NCBI GenBank assembly: GCA_020631735.1
Contig: CM036160.1
Coordinates: 115,612,680 to 115,676,679 of the forward strand
Direction of reading: 5' to 3'
DNA: 64,000 nucleotides
DNA from: Saccharum officinarum
Lineage: Eukaryota > Streptophyta > Magnoliopsida > Poales > Poaceae
Shown: positions 34,703 through 46,856 of the stretch, piece by piece
How the letters are laid out: each line of letters starts with the position of its first letter
Position numbering within the stretch: position 1 is the first letter of the stretch
Made by a program: the position numbers and the translations under genes
Notes under the pieces: model-generated
What the model saw: only the letters and a program-made list of their open reading frames with translations
Told to the model about the DNA's origin: nothing
The model's database searches: none

Positions 34703-35179
34703 ATGGCGTCGTTGGGGGAGGAGCGTAATAAGATCCTGAATCTCGAGTCGGAGGAGGATCGTAAGATCCTGATGAAGGTCAAGTCAGAGGAGGGCAAGAT
34801 CCTGAAGCTCAAGGAGTACGCGGCGGCGGCCCTGGCGGGACTGTTCCCTCCCACGGTTCCCACGGTGATGGAGGCCCAGCCGGCCGGGAAGAAGACGAAG
34901 AAGGTGCTGGTCAAGAGGCTGGTGACGATGACGAAGGCGCAGATCGACTTTATCAAGGATTCAAGGCAATGGCCACACATCCCTGCCCGACCAGGAACCT
35001 CACCGAAGACCAGGAACACAAGGCTTGCCTACAATGAGGCACTCGTCGACCAGCAGGAAAAATTTGGCTACGCGGTGGACGAATCGGAGGCCGAGGTCAC
35101 CGACGACGAAGATGAATTCGAAGACGACGACGACGACGGCACGATGTTAAGGCTGGACGAAAAACTCGTAACTCGCTAG
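34703..35179 (+). CDS. Unknown grass family, KIL/SEE-repeat acidic-tail protein, copy 1
   Basis: I do not recognise this protein. The open frame is 158 codons from the ATG at 34703; the position matching the start of copy 3 here reads GTG, so the ancestral start appears lost. The N-terminal part has repeated units (NKILNLESEEDRKILMKVK, SEEGKILKLKEY), followed by a basic block (KKTKKVLVKRLV), a linker, LVDQQEKFGYAVDESEAEV and an Asp/Glu-rich tail. Compared with copies 2 and 3 the linker is in a shifted frame (a small insertion near 34957, later compensated by loss of the FQD...MRD segment). The last 10 or so codons and the stop come from a hAT element inserted at 35148. No function can be assigned. 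A coiled coil plus a charged tail would suit a nuclear or nucleic-acid-associated role (inference). Confidence 0.55.
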   Translation: MASLGEERNKILNLESEEDRKILMKVKSEEGKILKLKEYAAAALAGLFPPTVPTVMEAQPAGKKTKKVLVKRLVTMTKAQIDFIKDSRQWPHIPARPGTSPKTRNTRLAYNEALVDQQEKFGYAVDESEAEVTDDEDEFEDDDDDGTMLRLDEKLVTR

Positions 35180-35705
35180 CTCGCTCGACTCGCTCGTTAA
35201 TGGTTCGGTAGTAGCTCGACTCGTTTTATAATGAGCCCACTTGTTTTATAATGAGCCAGCTCGTTTTATAACGAGCCAGCTCGAACGGGCTCGCGACCTG
35301 CTCGCGAGCCATAACGAGCCAAATTAATCCATATGGTTTTCATATACATTGATCAATAGAATCGATCAACTGATAATCACGTTCATGAATGATAGCATAC
35401 TTATATTTTTCATTGTAAAATTCATATGTATTTTATTTATTTCACCTTAAATATGCATGTGATGTGTTTGTTGTTGCTTTGTGGTTATAATCTCTATGTA
35501 TCCAGTTCAAAAAAATAAAAATAAAAAAATATTTTTCAGTTTTGGCTCGTGAGCCGAACGAGCTAGCTCGAGCTCGCTAATGAGCCGAGCCGAGTCAGTC
35601 TTCTGGCTCGTTTATATAACGAGTCATAACGAGCCGAGCCGTAATGAGCCAAGGTATAACGAGCCGAGCCACTAACGAGCCGAGTCAGCTTGATATCTAG
35701 CCTTA
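35148..35705. mobile_element. hAT-like element with ACGAGCC repeats
   Basis: Starts TAAGGCTGGACGAAAAACTCG and ends CTAGCCTTA (inverted). Flanks CACGATGT (35140-35147) and CACGGTGG (35706-35713) look like a diverged 8-bp duplication. The interior is full of AACGAGCC / GGCTCGTT motifs. The empty-site reading after removal ends the host frame with GTVVNY and a stop. Confidence 0.65.
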
Positions 35706-36136
35706 CACGGTGGTGAACTACTAATTATAAAGGGTAGCAGTAATCGAAGGGCTGGGGTCAATAATATTTTTTCTTGAGGAATAGTCAATAATAATTTACA
35801 ATGAGCCTGTGTGTTAGTAGGAGCCGTGTCGCGTCCGTAGTTGGTTAAACATTCGGTGTAATCAAACATATAATCTTGGGGTAAAGTAATCGTCTTGTTT
35901 CTTATTTGCTTCTATACTGGTGTGATTCCCTTTATGTTATTTACCATCCTGGTGATGGATTCCTGACGATATCGTTATTATTTTCACACCTATGCATGCT
36001 ACTACTGATTCTCATACCATACTATTAACTAAAAGAATGCTTGTTTTCCAAGGAATCGACGGATGTCTTTTGTGCTAGCGAAGCATACAATTGTTGCTGA
36101 TTCGTCAAGATTCCTGATCTCTCTATTGCCTTACAT
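35706..36136 (+). other. 3' flank of family unit 1
   Basis: Blocks such as GTCAATAATAATTTACAATGAG, CATTCGGTGTAATCAAACAT, TTATTTACCATCCTGGTGATG and ATTGTTGCTGATTCGTC are shared with the flanks after 50700, 45780 and 54840. The unit continues after the MULE, at 40300-40500. Confidence 0.6.
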
Positions 36137-36654
36137 GCACCTGAACCCCATCTTTTTTGTTTTTTTTCCTTTTTTCGAAAGATTCTCTCGAATATGCCCC
36201 TAGCCGAAAGAATTTAAAAAATAGACCCTAATCTTGGTGCCACAGTAATTGGCGCCAAGCATAACGTCATGGCGCCAGTGTCATTGGCTCCAAGACCATG
36301 CGTCGTGGCACTGACATGGAAGGGGACTTGGCGCCAAGCCTTGGCGCCATAGATCTTGGCACCAAGAACCCACGCTTTAGCCAGCCCCCTCTTCCTCCCC
36401 GAGCCATTCTCATTTTCTTTTTCCTTCTCTTCGGGTTTTTCCTTTATACACTTCGGCCAACCTCTTCAATCGACCTATTGGACCGTGTAAAGTTGGATTT
36501 TATCCGTCGATATTTGAGAGTCTGGTATCCTCTCACCCTTCCTTGTTTACTTCAAATCGATTTGGTAAAATGAAGTCATATTCTTAACCTATGAACTTCA
36601 CATGTTATTGGTTCATGTACTTTTTAAAATTCGTATGTATTGTACAACCGTAGG

Positions 36655-37361
36655 ATGCCTAGGCATGGAAAAGCTAGAAAACAAAGGTATGCGTAGATCT
36701 TTTTCATCATATATTAAACCCTAAGTTTTAAGATTTATTATTATTTGTTTTGTTATATTAGAACGAAATTTGTTGAATTGTAGTTATGGACGGATGACCG
36801 AAAGTTCGTACGTCCCAAAGCCGCTCCCTAGCGGTGTGCCAATACCCATGTGCTTCTGTGGCGATCCTTGCAAGGTAGATATTTCCGAAGATGAGGCAAC
36901 ATATAAGCAGATATATTGGATGTGTTCTAATTTTGCATGGGAGCCTACAAAGCGTCAGCGTCGCAGTACATTCATTATGAGAAATTGCTTTTGTTTATTA
37001 ATTAATTTGTGTCATATGAAGTTTTGCATATTAATTGGATTTGAAACAATTGCATTTGCTTCAGACCCCTCCACCGCTATATGATTTTGAGCAGTGGATC
37101 GACACTGAGATCAAGGAGGCTGACATACGGCTTCTACAAGGCCTGAAGGAGTGGGATGTGGAGCGCCTAGAGTTATTAGAGAATAGACGCAGAGAGGAGG
37201 CAGCAGCAAAGGAGCACAAGGAAGAGGAGGAAAGGAGGCGTGTTGTTGCATGTAGGGAGGAGAGGGAGAAGAAGCTTGAGCACGTGCGCCGAGCGAAGGT
37301 AACGATGGAGGAGAATCTCGATGCCCAGAAAAAGGAAAAGTGGGCTCGTTGTACTCAGTAG
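36655..37361 (+). pseudogene. MULE second gene, Cys-rich and coiled-coil
   Basis: A short exon (36655-36686, MPRHGKARKQ) splices to 36784, giving a zinc-finger-like stretch (IPMCFCGDPCKVDISEDEAT then YWMCSNFAWEPTKRQRR). A later exon after the acceptor at 37061-37062 reads TPPPLYDFEQWIDTEIKEAD and a long charged helix (LLENRRREEAAAKEHKEEEE). I found no donor that keeps frame between these two exons, so this copy is probably broken. This gene pair is typical of grass MULEs; its function is unknown. Confidence 0.65.
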
Positions 37362-37739
37362 TATGCTAGTTGTATGGTTTAATCATAGACAATGTGGTCG
37401 ATGTAGTATGCAATGTGTTTAATCTAATGTACTTTAGGTAAATCATGTACATATGGCATGTTCTGTGTTATTTAGTTCGTTGTCATGTACTTCATATGCA
37501 CTTTAAGTTTTTGAACCTTGTATAGTGTTGTCATATATTAGGTTTAATATTATTGAGTTACTGAAACTAGTTCTCGAGGTGCACATAAAACATAAGTAGT
37601 GGATTTCACAATTCAACACGCATAACATAGAACATGACATGTCAGAACATGTACCAAACTAGGGCACATATATCCTGGACTAAACCTAACATGCCTTAGG
37701 TAATTAGAGCGAACAACAAGCACATTACATGGCATGTGT

Positions 37740-39236
37740 ACACGATAGATTTGTTCTATCTAGTAGTGCGGCCACATAGCAAATTGTGTTGCCCCTTCTC
37801 CACAGTACCCTCCCATTGTTGATGGTGGAGGTGGCGGGGGTGGTGGCGGTGGCGGAGGCCTGTTGTTCTTGTGGTTAGGGCAGGTACAATATGGATCATG
37901 GCATAGTCCGTCCTGTGAAACGGCACCACTACTGGTATCATCTGCTTCGTCGTCCTTGTAACCGCTGCTTAGCCCTCCAGGCTTTGCCATAAGTTATGTC
38001 ATATCCTCCATAGACCTCATTAACTATTTTGATAATTGTCCCGACCTTCATGTTTGGCTCTCCCTGTAATACTTTCATCAACCGCTTGGCAATGAGGGTA
38101 GATGTCAACTGCCGATGCTTTGTGCTGAGGTCATGTGAAGCACAAGTATGTGGCCCGACAACTCTTATGATCTTCCACTTTCCAGAGACCTTTTGCTTCC
38201 TTGCACAAACCCTCCATGGACAGTGTTCCTTGTCACACACAACCGTGTAACACCGCTCCACATAGGAATGCAGGACCTTGTAAGGTCTCTTGTGTATCAC
38301 TGTAAATGCCTACAACCACCTCTTCAATGCAGGGAGGTCATTGAAAACCCTCCCCTTCTCTATCTCCATACTAGGACCAGCCTCTGGAGCTTCCTGCAGC
38401 TCATCATCACGTCCTTCTGCAAACGCCTGTTCTAAATGAGTAAGATCACTGAACTCATGAACCATAGGATCACGACGGTCGGGAAAGATACGCCTCAACA
38501 TCTCAACGTCACTCTCCGTGAGCTCTCCAACGGGACGATCATCGTCAGAATCAACAGTCCTTGCGATCTCATATGGCTCTAAATCATTCATAACTTCAAC
38601 ACTATTCGAGGCACGGATTCCATCTCCAATCTGGACTTGAGCATCAGCAGGAGAAGCGCCCTCATTATCGGGAACGTCTCCTGCAACATAGCCACAAATA
38701 AGATGAGATGATAAGAAAAGTGGATGAAAAGAAGAGACTTAAGCTACAAATTGACACTTACTTAGATGATTCTGTGTCAAATGGATCTCCTGAGGAGGAT
38801 GTGCCACATCATTGGGGGCAGATTGGGCATCGAGAATGGTAGGCGGAACCTCCGCATCCACATCACGTTCCGGGATGGGAGGGTCAAAGTATGCCTGCTC
38901 ACCCATTGGTGGGGAGAACCCAAGAGGGATGAGATCAACTAGCACTCGATGCACAACCACGTCCAAACTTTGGAACTGGCTCTTCATAGCCGATCTCACA
39001 TAGTTCTTTCACTGATCTGCACACCCTATTGTGATCATATTCCTTAGCATATTGGGAGAGAAACCTAGGTGAAGTACACCCTCAACTACGATGCCATCAT
39101 CTCCATGGCAATGTACCTCCTCGCGAGCCCTTGCAGCCAACTCACTAAATGATGGCTTCTCATTGAATAGCACAAGCACACTTTGCATGTCAACAAACTC
39201 AACATATCCATAGCGATCTCGTTCCACAGTGCCTCC
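37740..39236 (-). pseudogene. MuDR-type transposase lacking the catalytic core
   Basis: On the minus strand, exon-like blocks read RYGYVEFVDMQSVLVLFNEK (39210-), KSQFQSLDVVVHRVLVDLIP (38990-), GELTESDVEMLRRIFPDRRD (38520-), then the MuDR N-terminal region (PYKVLHSYVERCYTVVCDKE; VGPHTCASHDLSTKHRQLTS; GYDITYGKAWRAKQR, 38290-37945). The next sequence jumps to a C-terminal-like stretch (GGLSSGYKDDEADDTSSG and a proline run). The DDE catalytic and SWIM zinc-finger regions are missing, so it cannot encode an active transposase. Confidence 0.75.
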
Positions 39237-40287
39237 ATGATATGCTAACTAGGTTGTTCATCTAATATTCCATATACAAATACAAACACACCGAGTTTAG
39301 TCCACATAGTTTTCATATAGTACCTATCTAATACATACTAACTAACTATAACCTAAGTAAATAGGTTAACAACTAAGTATCTAGATATCATCTAATAACT
39401 AATTAGCTAAATCTTACCAAAATAATAACATATCTAACTACATCTAAGTACCTATGTCTTTATGTATATACCTATTTACATATCTATATCACTAAATCAA
39501 TAAACTACCATCGTCGTTACATTTACTATCAATTCACTACTAAATACTACTAAACACTACTAACTATGTCAAGTAACTATCAAACTATCTATGTCAAGTA
39601 ACTATATCAAATAACTATGTTAAACGCTACTAAATATATAACTACTTAACTAACTATTATCAAGTACAAACAAAGTCGTACCTTGTGCGAGGCAGTGCAG
39701 ACGGCGTGGGCGCGGGGCGGGACGGCCGGGCCAAGCAGGCGGACAACGTGGGGCGTGGCCGGACGCTGCCCGTGCAGCCGCGGGCGGGCGGCGTGACATG
39801 GCGCGGCCGAGGAGCGACCGGACGGCACCGGCGCGACCGCGGGCGAGCTCGAGGCGCGGGCGCAGCGGGGCGCGGTGGGGCGCGGCGAGGTGGCGCGGCG
39901 TGGGCGAGACGAGGCGTGGGCCACGGGTGGCGTGGGGCAGGTGAGCAAGACGGCGGCGTCGGGCGTGGGAGAGGAAGGAAGGAGAGAGAGAGAGGAAGAA
40001 AGGTGGGCCTTTTGTCACCAATGCTTGGCGCCAAGATCTACGGCGCCAAGCTTTGGCGCCAAGATCTATGGTGCCAAGCCTTGGCGCCAATGAGGCTGAC
40101 ACCAAGAAGATGCCACGTCAGCGCCACGGCATCACGGGCTTGGCGCCATAGACCCTGGCGCCATGACATTATATCTTGGCGCCAGCGACTATAACGCCAA
40201 GATCAGGGTCCAATTTTTGAAATCTTTCCGTCAGGGACATATTTGAGAGAATCTTTCAAAAAAAGGGCCAAAAAAACAAAAAAGACG

Positions 40288-41100
<813 letters not shown>

Positions 41101-42589
41101 CCTATCATGTTGTCAAAAAAAAGACACTAAAAAAACTATCAAAACAACACCAGCGACTTGCACAAGAAAATAAACAGCTATGAGTACCGCTTACAAAACT
41201 AGAGAACACTTCAGAAAACGTAACTTGTACCAACATCCAAAAACACAAACACAAACACTTCACCGAAGTACTTATTAATAACGTCTGAAGTGCATAACTT
41301 GAAACAAAGGCCTTGAGCACCAGCAAGTGTGAAGAAAATGCCAACCTCAACTAATAGCAGTAGTATTAGTTTTTTTTAGGGAAAGCAGTAGTATTAGTTA
41401 GCATACTGGACAGTGGGAAACTGGAGCAAACCGAAGGGGACAGTGCACCTACCTTATAGATGTGTATACTACGTACTACGTAAAGCATTTTTAAAGGCGA
41501 TCAAAAAGTGGGTTCGTAGAGACAACCCTATAGCCCGCCTACTTCTGTGTCTCTAGAGATAGCTGAAACCTAGCTGTCCCTAAAGATCGATTTTGCAAGA
41601 TGGACTGAATCGAGCGGTCCAACTAGGAGAAAGCCCACAAAAAGTCACACGACTTTCACGCACATGCAGCCAAAGGGAATCAAACTCACACATCACATGT
41701 TGCTTCCTTGCCACTTCACCTTAAAGTTGATGCTGATACAATCCTATTGTATTCACTTTAACAAATATTATCATTAATATTTGAGACTCTAAATAGATTC
41801 ATATGAAAAAGTTTGACCTAAAAAGTTTTATATATCGTTGAGTACTACAACTTTGGTTTAGATCTTTTCTCCATCTAAGGTCACCTTAAAATAAAAAAAA
41901 TAAAAATATTAAAATTTAAATAAAATTTTTAGGCAATAAATGATTTCAAATGGAAACATCGTTAGTTATAAAGTTGCAAATCTCTTCAAATAGTACTACT
42001 TTGATATAAAGTTTGTTTTGATCTGGCTTGATTTAGAAAAATATAAATTTTACTATAATACACCTATTTTAGAAGTGAGACATATTATCGACTATCTCTA
42101 AAAATCCATCTCTAGAACTCCTCTAAAAATGGTCTAGAGGTGGCTGGAAATCCTACTCGTCTCTAGAAATACCTCTATTTTTAGAGACGACAAGTCAGTT
42201 TGGCTTTTCAAAAATGGTTTCTGAGGCGGGTCACCTCTAGACATCAATTTTTAGAGGTGGTCTGTCTCAAAACTTATTTTTAAAGGTGAGCAATCTCTGC
42301 ACTAAAAGGGCAGCGTCTCTAAGAATGGTTTATGGCAGCAGTCAAAAAAACAACCAATCATTAAATGATATGTAGCTATATAAAATATATAAAAGATGAT
42401 ACATCGACGGTGGAGAAAAAATGTCGATAAGTGGTTTCTCTCATGCTCTCAGACTGTCTCTTAATCACTAAACAACACCTTTCTCAGTTTCTCTTCTCTT
42501 TCTCTCCCTTCCACGTAAGATAAAAAATCCTACGTGCCACCTCTTCTAGACGGCTGATGTCACCCCACTACACGCGCTCTTATGTTGCT
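41101..42589. other. Spacer with diverged transposon-like arms
   Basis: Between about 41500 and 42340 there are several GAGGCGG / TAGAGACG / TTTTTAGAGGTGGT motifs in both orientations (for example AGAGACAACC near 41518 and TTTTTAGAGGTGGTCTGTC near 42250). This suggests an old CACTA- or MULE-like element. No gene was seen. Confidence 0.35.
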
Positions 42590-43655
42590 ATTACCCACTT
42601 TCCACGCACATCCCATGTGCAACACCTGATCTACTTTAAAACATCCAGATGCAACACTTGTAACATATGTCTGGAAATAGATGAAACACTTGAAACATGC
42701 ATATGAAGCACTTGCAAAAACACTTGAAAACTATTGCAAACATACGCAATATCCAGATAGAACACTTGCAACATATATGTGTGAAAGTGCATCTAGCCCT
42801 TTAGTGGGTTTTGGATGATTGAATGACAACATGATTAAAGATCTAACCCGTTTACTAAGTGTGAACAGGTAATATGTTATCTCACAGGTATTTAATGAAA
42901 GCCAAAATGATGTATTGTTGGAAACAATCTAGTTCAAACATAAGACAACAATGCAAATGTAATTCATGCAAGACTCATTCATTGTAGGATTTCGATGACT
43001 CATATGAAAGCAAGTGCGTTGAAAAATAATTAATGAGACATAAGTGATTGCATATGGTTTGGTCTCACCTTTGAAGCTTGCTAAATGAAAGATAAGTATA
43101 CAAATGAACTTAATGAATGATTCAACACCAAGTATAACTTGATGGCTTGAGTTGGTGAAGATAGCAAGGAAATACTTCGAGGTACTAAGCAAGGGTGAAG
43201 GGCAAGCGACGGCTTGACGACCGAGGAACCTAGCTAAGGTGAAGAAGGAAGTACTTGCATTTAGTTGAGGTACCAATCAAACCAAGATGGTCATATTTAA
43301 GTGGAGGATCAAATCTTGGATAAAGTGTTGGAAGTGACTTGATACATTTGGAATCAACTCACATTTATTGAATTAAGTCAAGTCATATGCTCAAGATGGT
43401 TATGCTCAAGGAGAAAATCAAATTGACATGGTGACACCCTCACTTGATGAAGATTGAAGTCTATGGCATTTCGGTTCAAGGAAATTCAACTCAAGCGCTT
43501 CAAATTCCGTTCTCATTTAAACTTGAGTTACTGTCGTACTATTAAGAGAGATGCATCATGTTGATAGATGATTATTCATAAGTGCTCAAGCCATTCCATG
43601 TGAGGTTTGAGTGAAAGAGTGATGCAAGAGCTAACTCGTTGTACTGCAGCTGGAA

Positions 43656-43675
43656 ATACCGGACGTGTCCGGTAT
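43656..43675. repeat. Interrupted palindrome, 9-bp arms
   Basis: ATACCGGACGTGTCCGGTAT: perfect 9-bp arms around GT. An identical copy is at 44526-44545, with diverged ones at 44548-44567 and 43841-43859. Confidence 0.9.
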
Positions 43676-44525
43676 GATAACGAACCTGTCTAGTGTTAGG
43701 TCAGCTGTGGCAACTTACTTGGTCATCTCGGCTTGGTTCGTCGGGAGTTCCGACGAATGTCGGGAGTTTCGGCAATCATCGGGAGTTCTGACGCCCCTCG
43801 TGCGCTACTGACCTAGTGATCGTTGGGGCTGTACAACCAATTTCGGACGTGTCTGGTATTCCCAACGGTCACAATAACGGCTAGTTTTTCAAATGGGCTA
43901 TAAATACCACTTAGCCTCCACCTTTGGAGGCTACTGATTCTGCTGACTTCCAGACACATTTTTGAGCCTTGAGAACACTCTCCAACCCTCTCTTAGTGAG
44001 TGATTGATTCAAACTTGCAAAATCTATCTTGTGGGTTGAGTGAGATTCAAATTTGAGAGCAAGCCACCCTTGAGCACTTGTGCATATTGTCGATCTTGTG
44101 ATTTGCATTTGTTACTCTTGGACTCTTCGGTCCTAGATGGCTAGGCGTCGCCGGAGAGCACCCAAGAGCTTGTGGTGTGCCTCAAAAAGTTTGTACCGGC
44201 TCGATTCCACCATCATAAGGGAAGGGATCATCTAGTGGAAGGAGAAAAAAGAGTTGGAAATGACTCCGACTAGAGTGGCCTTCGTGGTCCTCTAGAGCTG
44301 ACCTTCGTCGGGTCGCTCACAGCCCCCTCAACGAAGAGTAGGTCTCGACGAAGGCCGAACTTCGGTAAAACATATCGCGTGTCTCGATCTCCCTCTTTAC
44401 ATTTGATATTTGTGATCTTGTGCGCTGCTTGAGCTTGTAAACAGGTCCTCAATGAGTGCCCTAAGCTTGGAAAGAAGGGAGAAACAGAAAGGAACAAGTT
44501 CTGCCATCGAGGGTAGAACTCGTGT

Positions 44526-44567
44526 ATACCGGACGTGTCCGGTATTGATACCGGACATGTCAGGTAT
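44526..44567. repeat. Two adjacent copies of the interrupted palindrome
   Basis: A perfect copy (44526-44545) is followed two bases later by a diverged one (ATACCGGACATGTCAGGTAT, 44548-44567). Confidence 0.85.
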
Positions 44568-45587
44568 TTGTGGACTCTGCTGTTTTAATTCAATCTTAAT
44601 TCTAACCTTTGTGGTGCAGGATTTTAGCTCCTAGATACTTTACATATACCTTGTATTCTCTGTTGGCTTACTCGTGAGGGGTTTATTTCTCTGATTAGGA
44701 GTTTCTAAGTGTTTGGAAACTCCAACACTATTCGTTTCTGCATTTTGAAGGGTTGAATTTTTAGTAACACCTATTCACCCCACCTCTAGGTGGCATCCTC
44801 GGTCCTTTCAGTGTAAAACATATGCAACATTCGGATAAACACACTTACAACATACGTCTAAAAAACAGATAAAACATTGGGGACAGACGCTTGCAACATA
44901 TGTGTACAACCTTTGCAACATATGAAACATCACGATCTACATTTGCAACATCCATATGGAACACTTGCAACACCTCTAAAACAACTAAAACATTTGAAAT
45001 GTACACTCGCAACATGAGTCGTATTCTGGTGCGGCCTCATCCGTTGTCTGCATCTGGGCGCCGTAGTCGTAGCAGGAGGCGAGGCCAGAGGGCTTCCACG
45101 CCAGGGCCCGGTGCTTCTTCGTGCGCTGGTGGGGCCTGTCGGCATCATCGGGCGACGAAGTAGGAGTAGTGGCAGGACCAAGTGGCCGCGGACACGTGGA
45201 ACTAGAGCAAGAGCAATGGCAGGAGCAACGGGGCGGGCGACGGAGCAGGAGCAGCGGGGCGGGCGTGCAGAACAGGAGCACAGGAGCAGCGGGGCGGGAG
45301 CAGGCGGGGCGGACGATAGGAGCAACGGAAGGGGCGGACGTGGGACGAGCATGGGACATTTATTGCGCTGGTCCGCAAGCCTAGGAAGGACGTCCAGACA
45401 AATAGAAACTAGAAAGCATGCACATAGTCGAGTCTAATTCCAAAACATATATTATAACATATGATGTGATCATGCAATAAATCTCTAAGCCTACGGATAT
45501 ATTTGGTTTTTTTTAGAACAACGGATATATTTGCTGGTCTACCTTTTCCTTCGTTTCATCTTATCTATATCTCGTCACGGCAAAGTC

Positions 45588-46310
45588 CAGTTACTACCCG
45601 TTAGGCCCATGGTGTCATCAGAGTTAAAAATGCTGAATCGACTAAACGAGTTGGGCTGGGACATAGGCCTAGCCGCCTAGCCCATTTGCATCCGTCTGGG
45701 GTTACCCTGGCTCCGGCCGCGGGGCGTACTGCATGCGATCGATTCTCCTTCTTTCCGTCCACTTCCATTCTCTAGAGCTCATTATCATATAGACATTCGG
45801 TGCAATCATAATCTTGGTGTTATTGTCTCGTACCTTGTTTGCTACTGGTTATTATTCCCTGTGTTATTTACCATCCTGATGCCATCGTTATTAGTATCAC
45901 ACCTTGCATGATGCTACTGCTGTTTCTCATGCTATGCTACAAAAATAAAAATTGCATAGTTTTGCAACAATCGTTGGTACCTACCTTGTATGTTCTGTTT
46001 GTTTCATGCTGTTTGTCAATTGTGTTGGCACCAGTCAATTCCCTGTTCTTAGCGCATCATGTTAATCACTTTGATTAAGGGCGTCTGTTTGAGTGAGAGT
46101 TATGCAGTCCTTCATCACCAAAGCACACTTTTCTAGTATTTTGTGCATAAATCTTTTATTGATTCTGCCGATTATATATACCACAATGATTGATCTGACA
46201 TTCGCTATATATAAGTTAGCATGTGGTATATATACGAACTATCACTGACATTCCATTGCTGCGTTTTTTTTTGTTGGAAATTTTTTAAGGTTGTACTCTC
46301 TGCGTCTCAA
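45588..46310 (+). pseudogene. Unknown-family unit with coding region deleted (copy 4)
   Basis: The 5' flank (GTCCAGTTACTACCCGTTAGGCCC, AAACGAGTTGGGC, CCCATTTGCATCCGTCTGG, CTCTAGAGCTC) runs directly into the 3' flank (GACATTCGGTGCAATCATAATC, TTATTTACCATCCTGATGCC, CTGTTTGTTTCATGCTGTTTGTC). Nothing of the KIL-repeat coding region remains between about 45780 and 45795, so the open frame was removed cleanly. Confidence 0.7.
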
Positions 46311-46385
46311 AAAAGAACTTGTTTTAATTTCATTCTAAATCAAACTATCTTAAGCTTGACCAAATATATATAGAAATTTGCTAAC
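46290..46385. mobile_element. Stowaway MITE fragment
   Basis: GTACTCTCTGCGTCTCAAAAAAG resembles the left end of Stowaway elements. The element breaks off after AAGCTTGACCAAATATATA. No right end was found. Confidence 0.45.
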
Positions 46386-46856
46386 ATTGGCAGACCATCT
46401 GTGTGGGCAGGTAGACCATACCAGCGTACATTTCTATTTTCAAATATTATGATACTCGTCATATTTATTTTTCTATACTCTTTTCGTTTCAGTTGCCTTT
46501 TGGAAGGCTAGAAGTTTGAGGAGGCTGGAGATCCAGAAGGGCATCTTCCTACTCGAACAAAATGAATAGAGAAAGACAGGTTTTGTAAATGGAACCGTGA
46601 TAGATTTAAATTGTGGTTGTGTATATTATCGTGTCATCGTGGACCAAATGTATGTATCAAAATATTTTTTTAGGAATTGAAATCTCAAAATGTAGATTGT
46701 TATTATTTGTTATGTATGAATTTTTTTTATAGATACATGCGTGTATGTCTCGTCTTAAAAATAATGTAATTCTAGGTTTTAAGAGTCAAATTTGAGAAAT
46801 TTGATTAAGTTTGTAAAAAATAGTATTAATATTCATATCTCTAAATAAGTTTATTA

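Larger units (their letters stand above)
36149..40287. mobile_element. MULE with TTGGCGCCAA-rich inverted ends
   Basis: The ends are long inverted repeats (about 36149-36370 and 40020-40287). They begin C(A/G)TCTTTTTTGTTTTTTT and share GAAAGATTCTCTC(G/A)AATATG. They are flanked by a 12-bp identical sequence (GCACCTGAACCC, 36137-36148 and 40288-40299), which includes the 9-11-bp target duplication expected for Mutator-like elements. The inverted repeats hold many near-palindromic TTGGCGCCAA sites. Two convergent genes lie inside, as in MuDR: a minus-strand mudrA-like and a plus-strand partner. Confidence 0.85.
42782..44810. mobile_element. 2.03-kb TGAAAG...CTTTCA element
   Basis: Begins TGAAAGTGCATCTAGCCC and ends GGTCCTTTCA. 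GTG occurs on both sides (42779-42781 and 44811-44813). Removing it rejoins the AACATATG repeat cleanly (ATATATGTG|TAAAACATATGC). It has no coding region and contains several interrupted palindromes of the ATACCGGAC-GT-GTCCGGTAT type. The class is uncertain: a 3-bp duplication argues against an LTR element. Confidence 0.6.
42590..45400. mobile_element. AACATATG-type repeat, second copy, split by another element
   Basis: The 42590-42781 and 44811-45020 parts carry the same degenerate units as 6660-7060 (CTTGCAACATATGTCTGG, ATGCAACATTCGGATAAAC). They end in a GC-rich stretch (45030-45400) open in several frames. The TGAAAG-ended element lies between the halves. Confidence 0.6.

Noticed and set aside
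41500..42340. A full CACTA or MULE element
   Set aside because: Motifs in both orientations suggest one, but I could not find paired ends or a target duplication.
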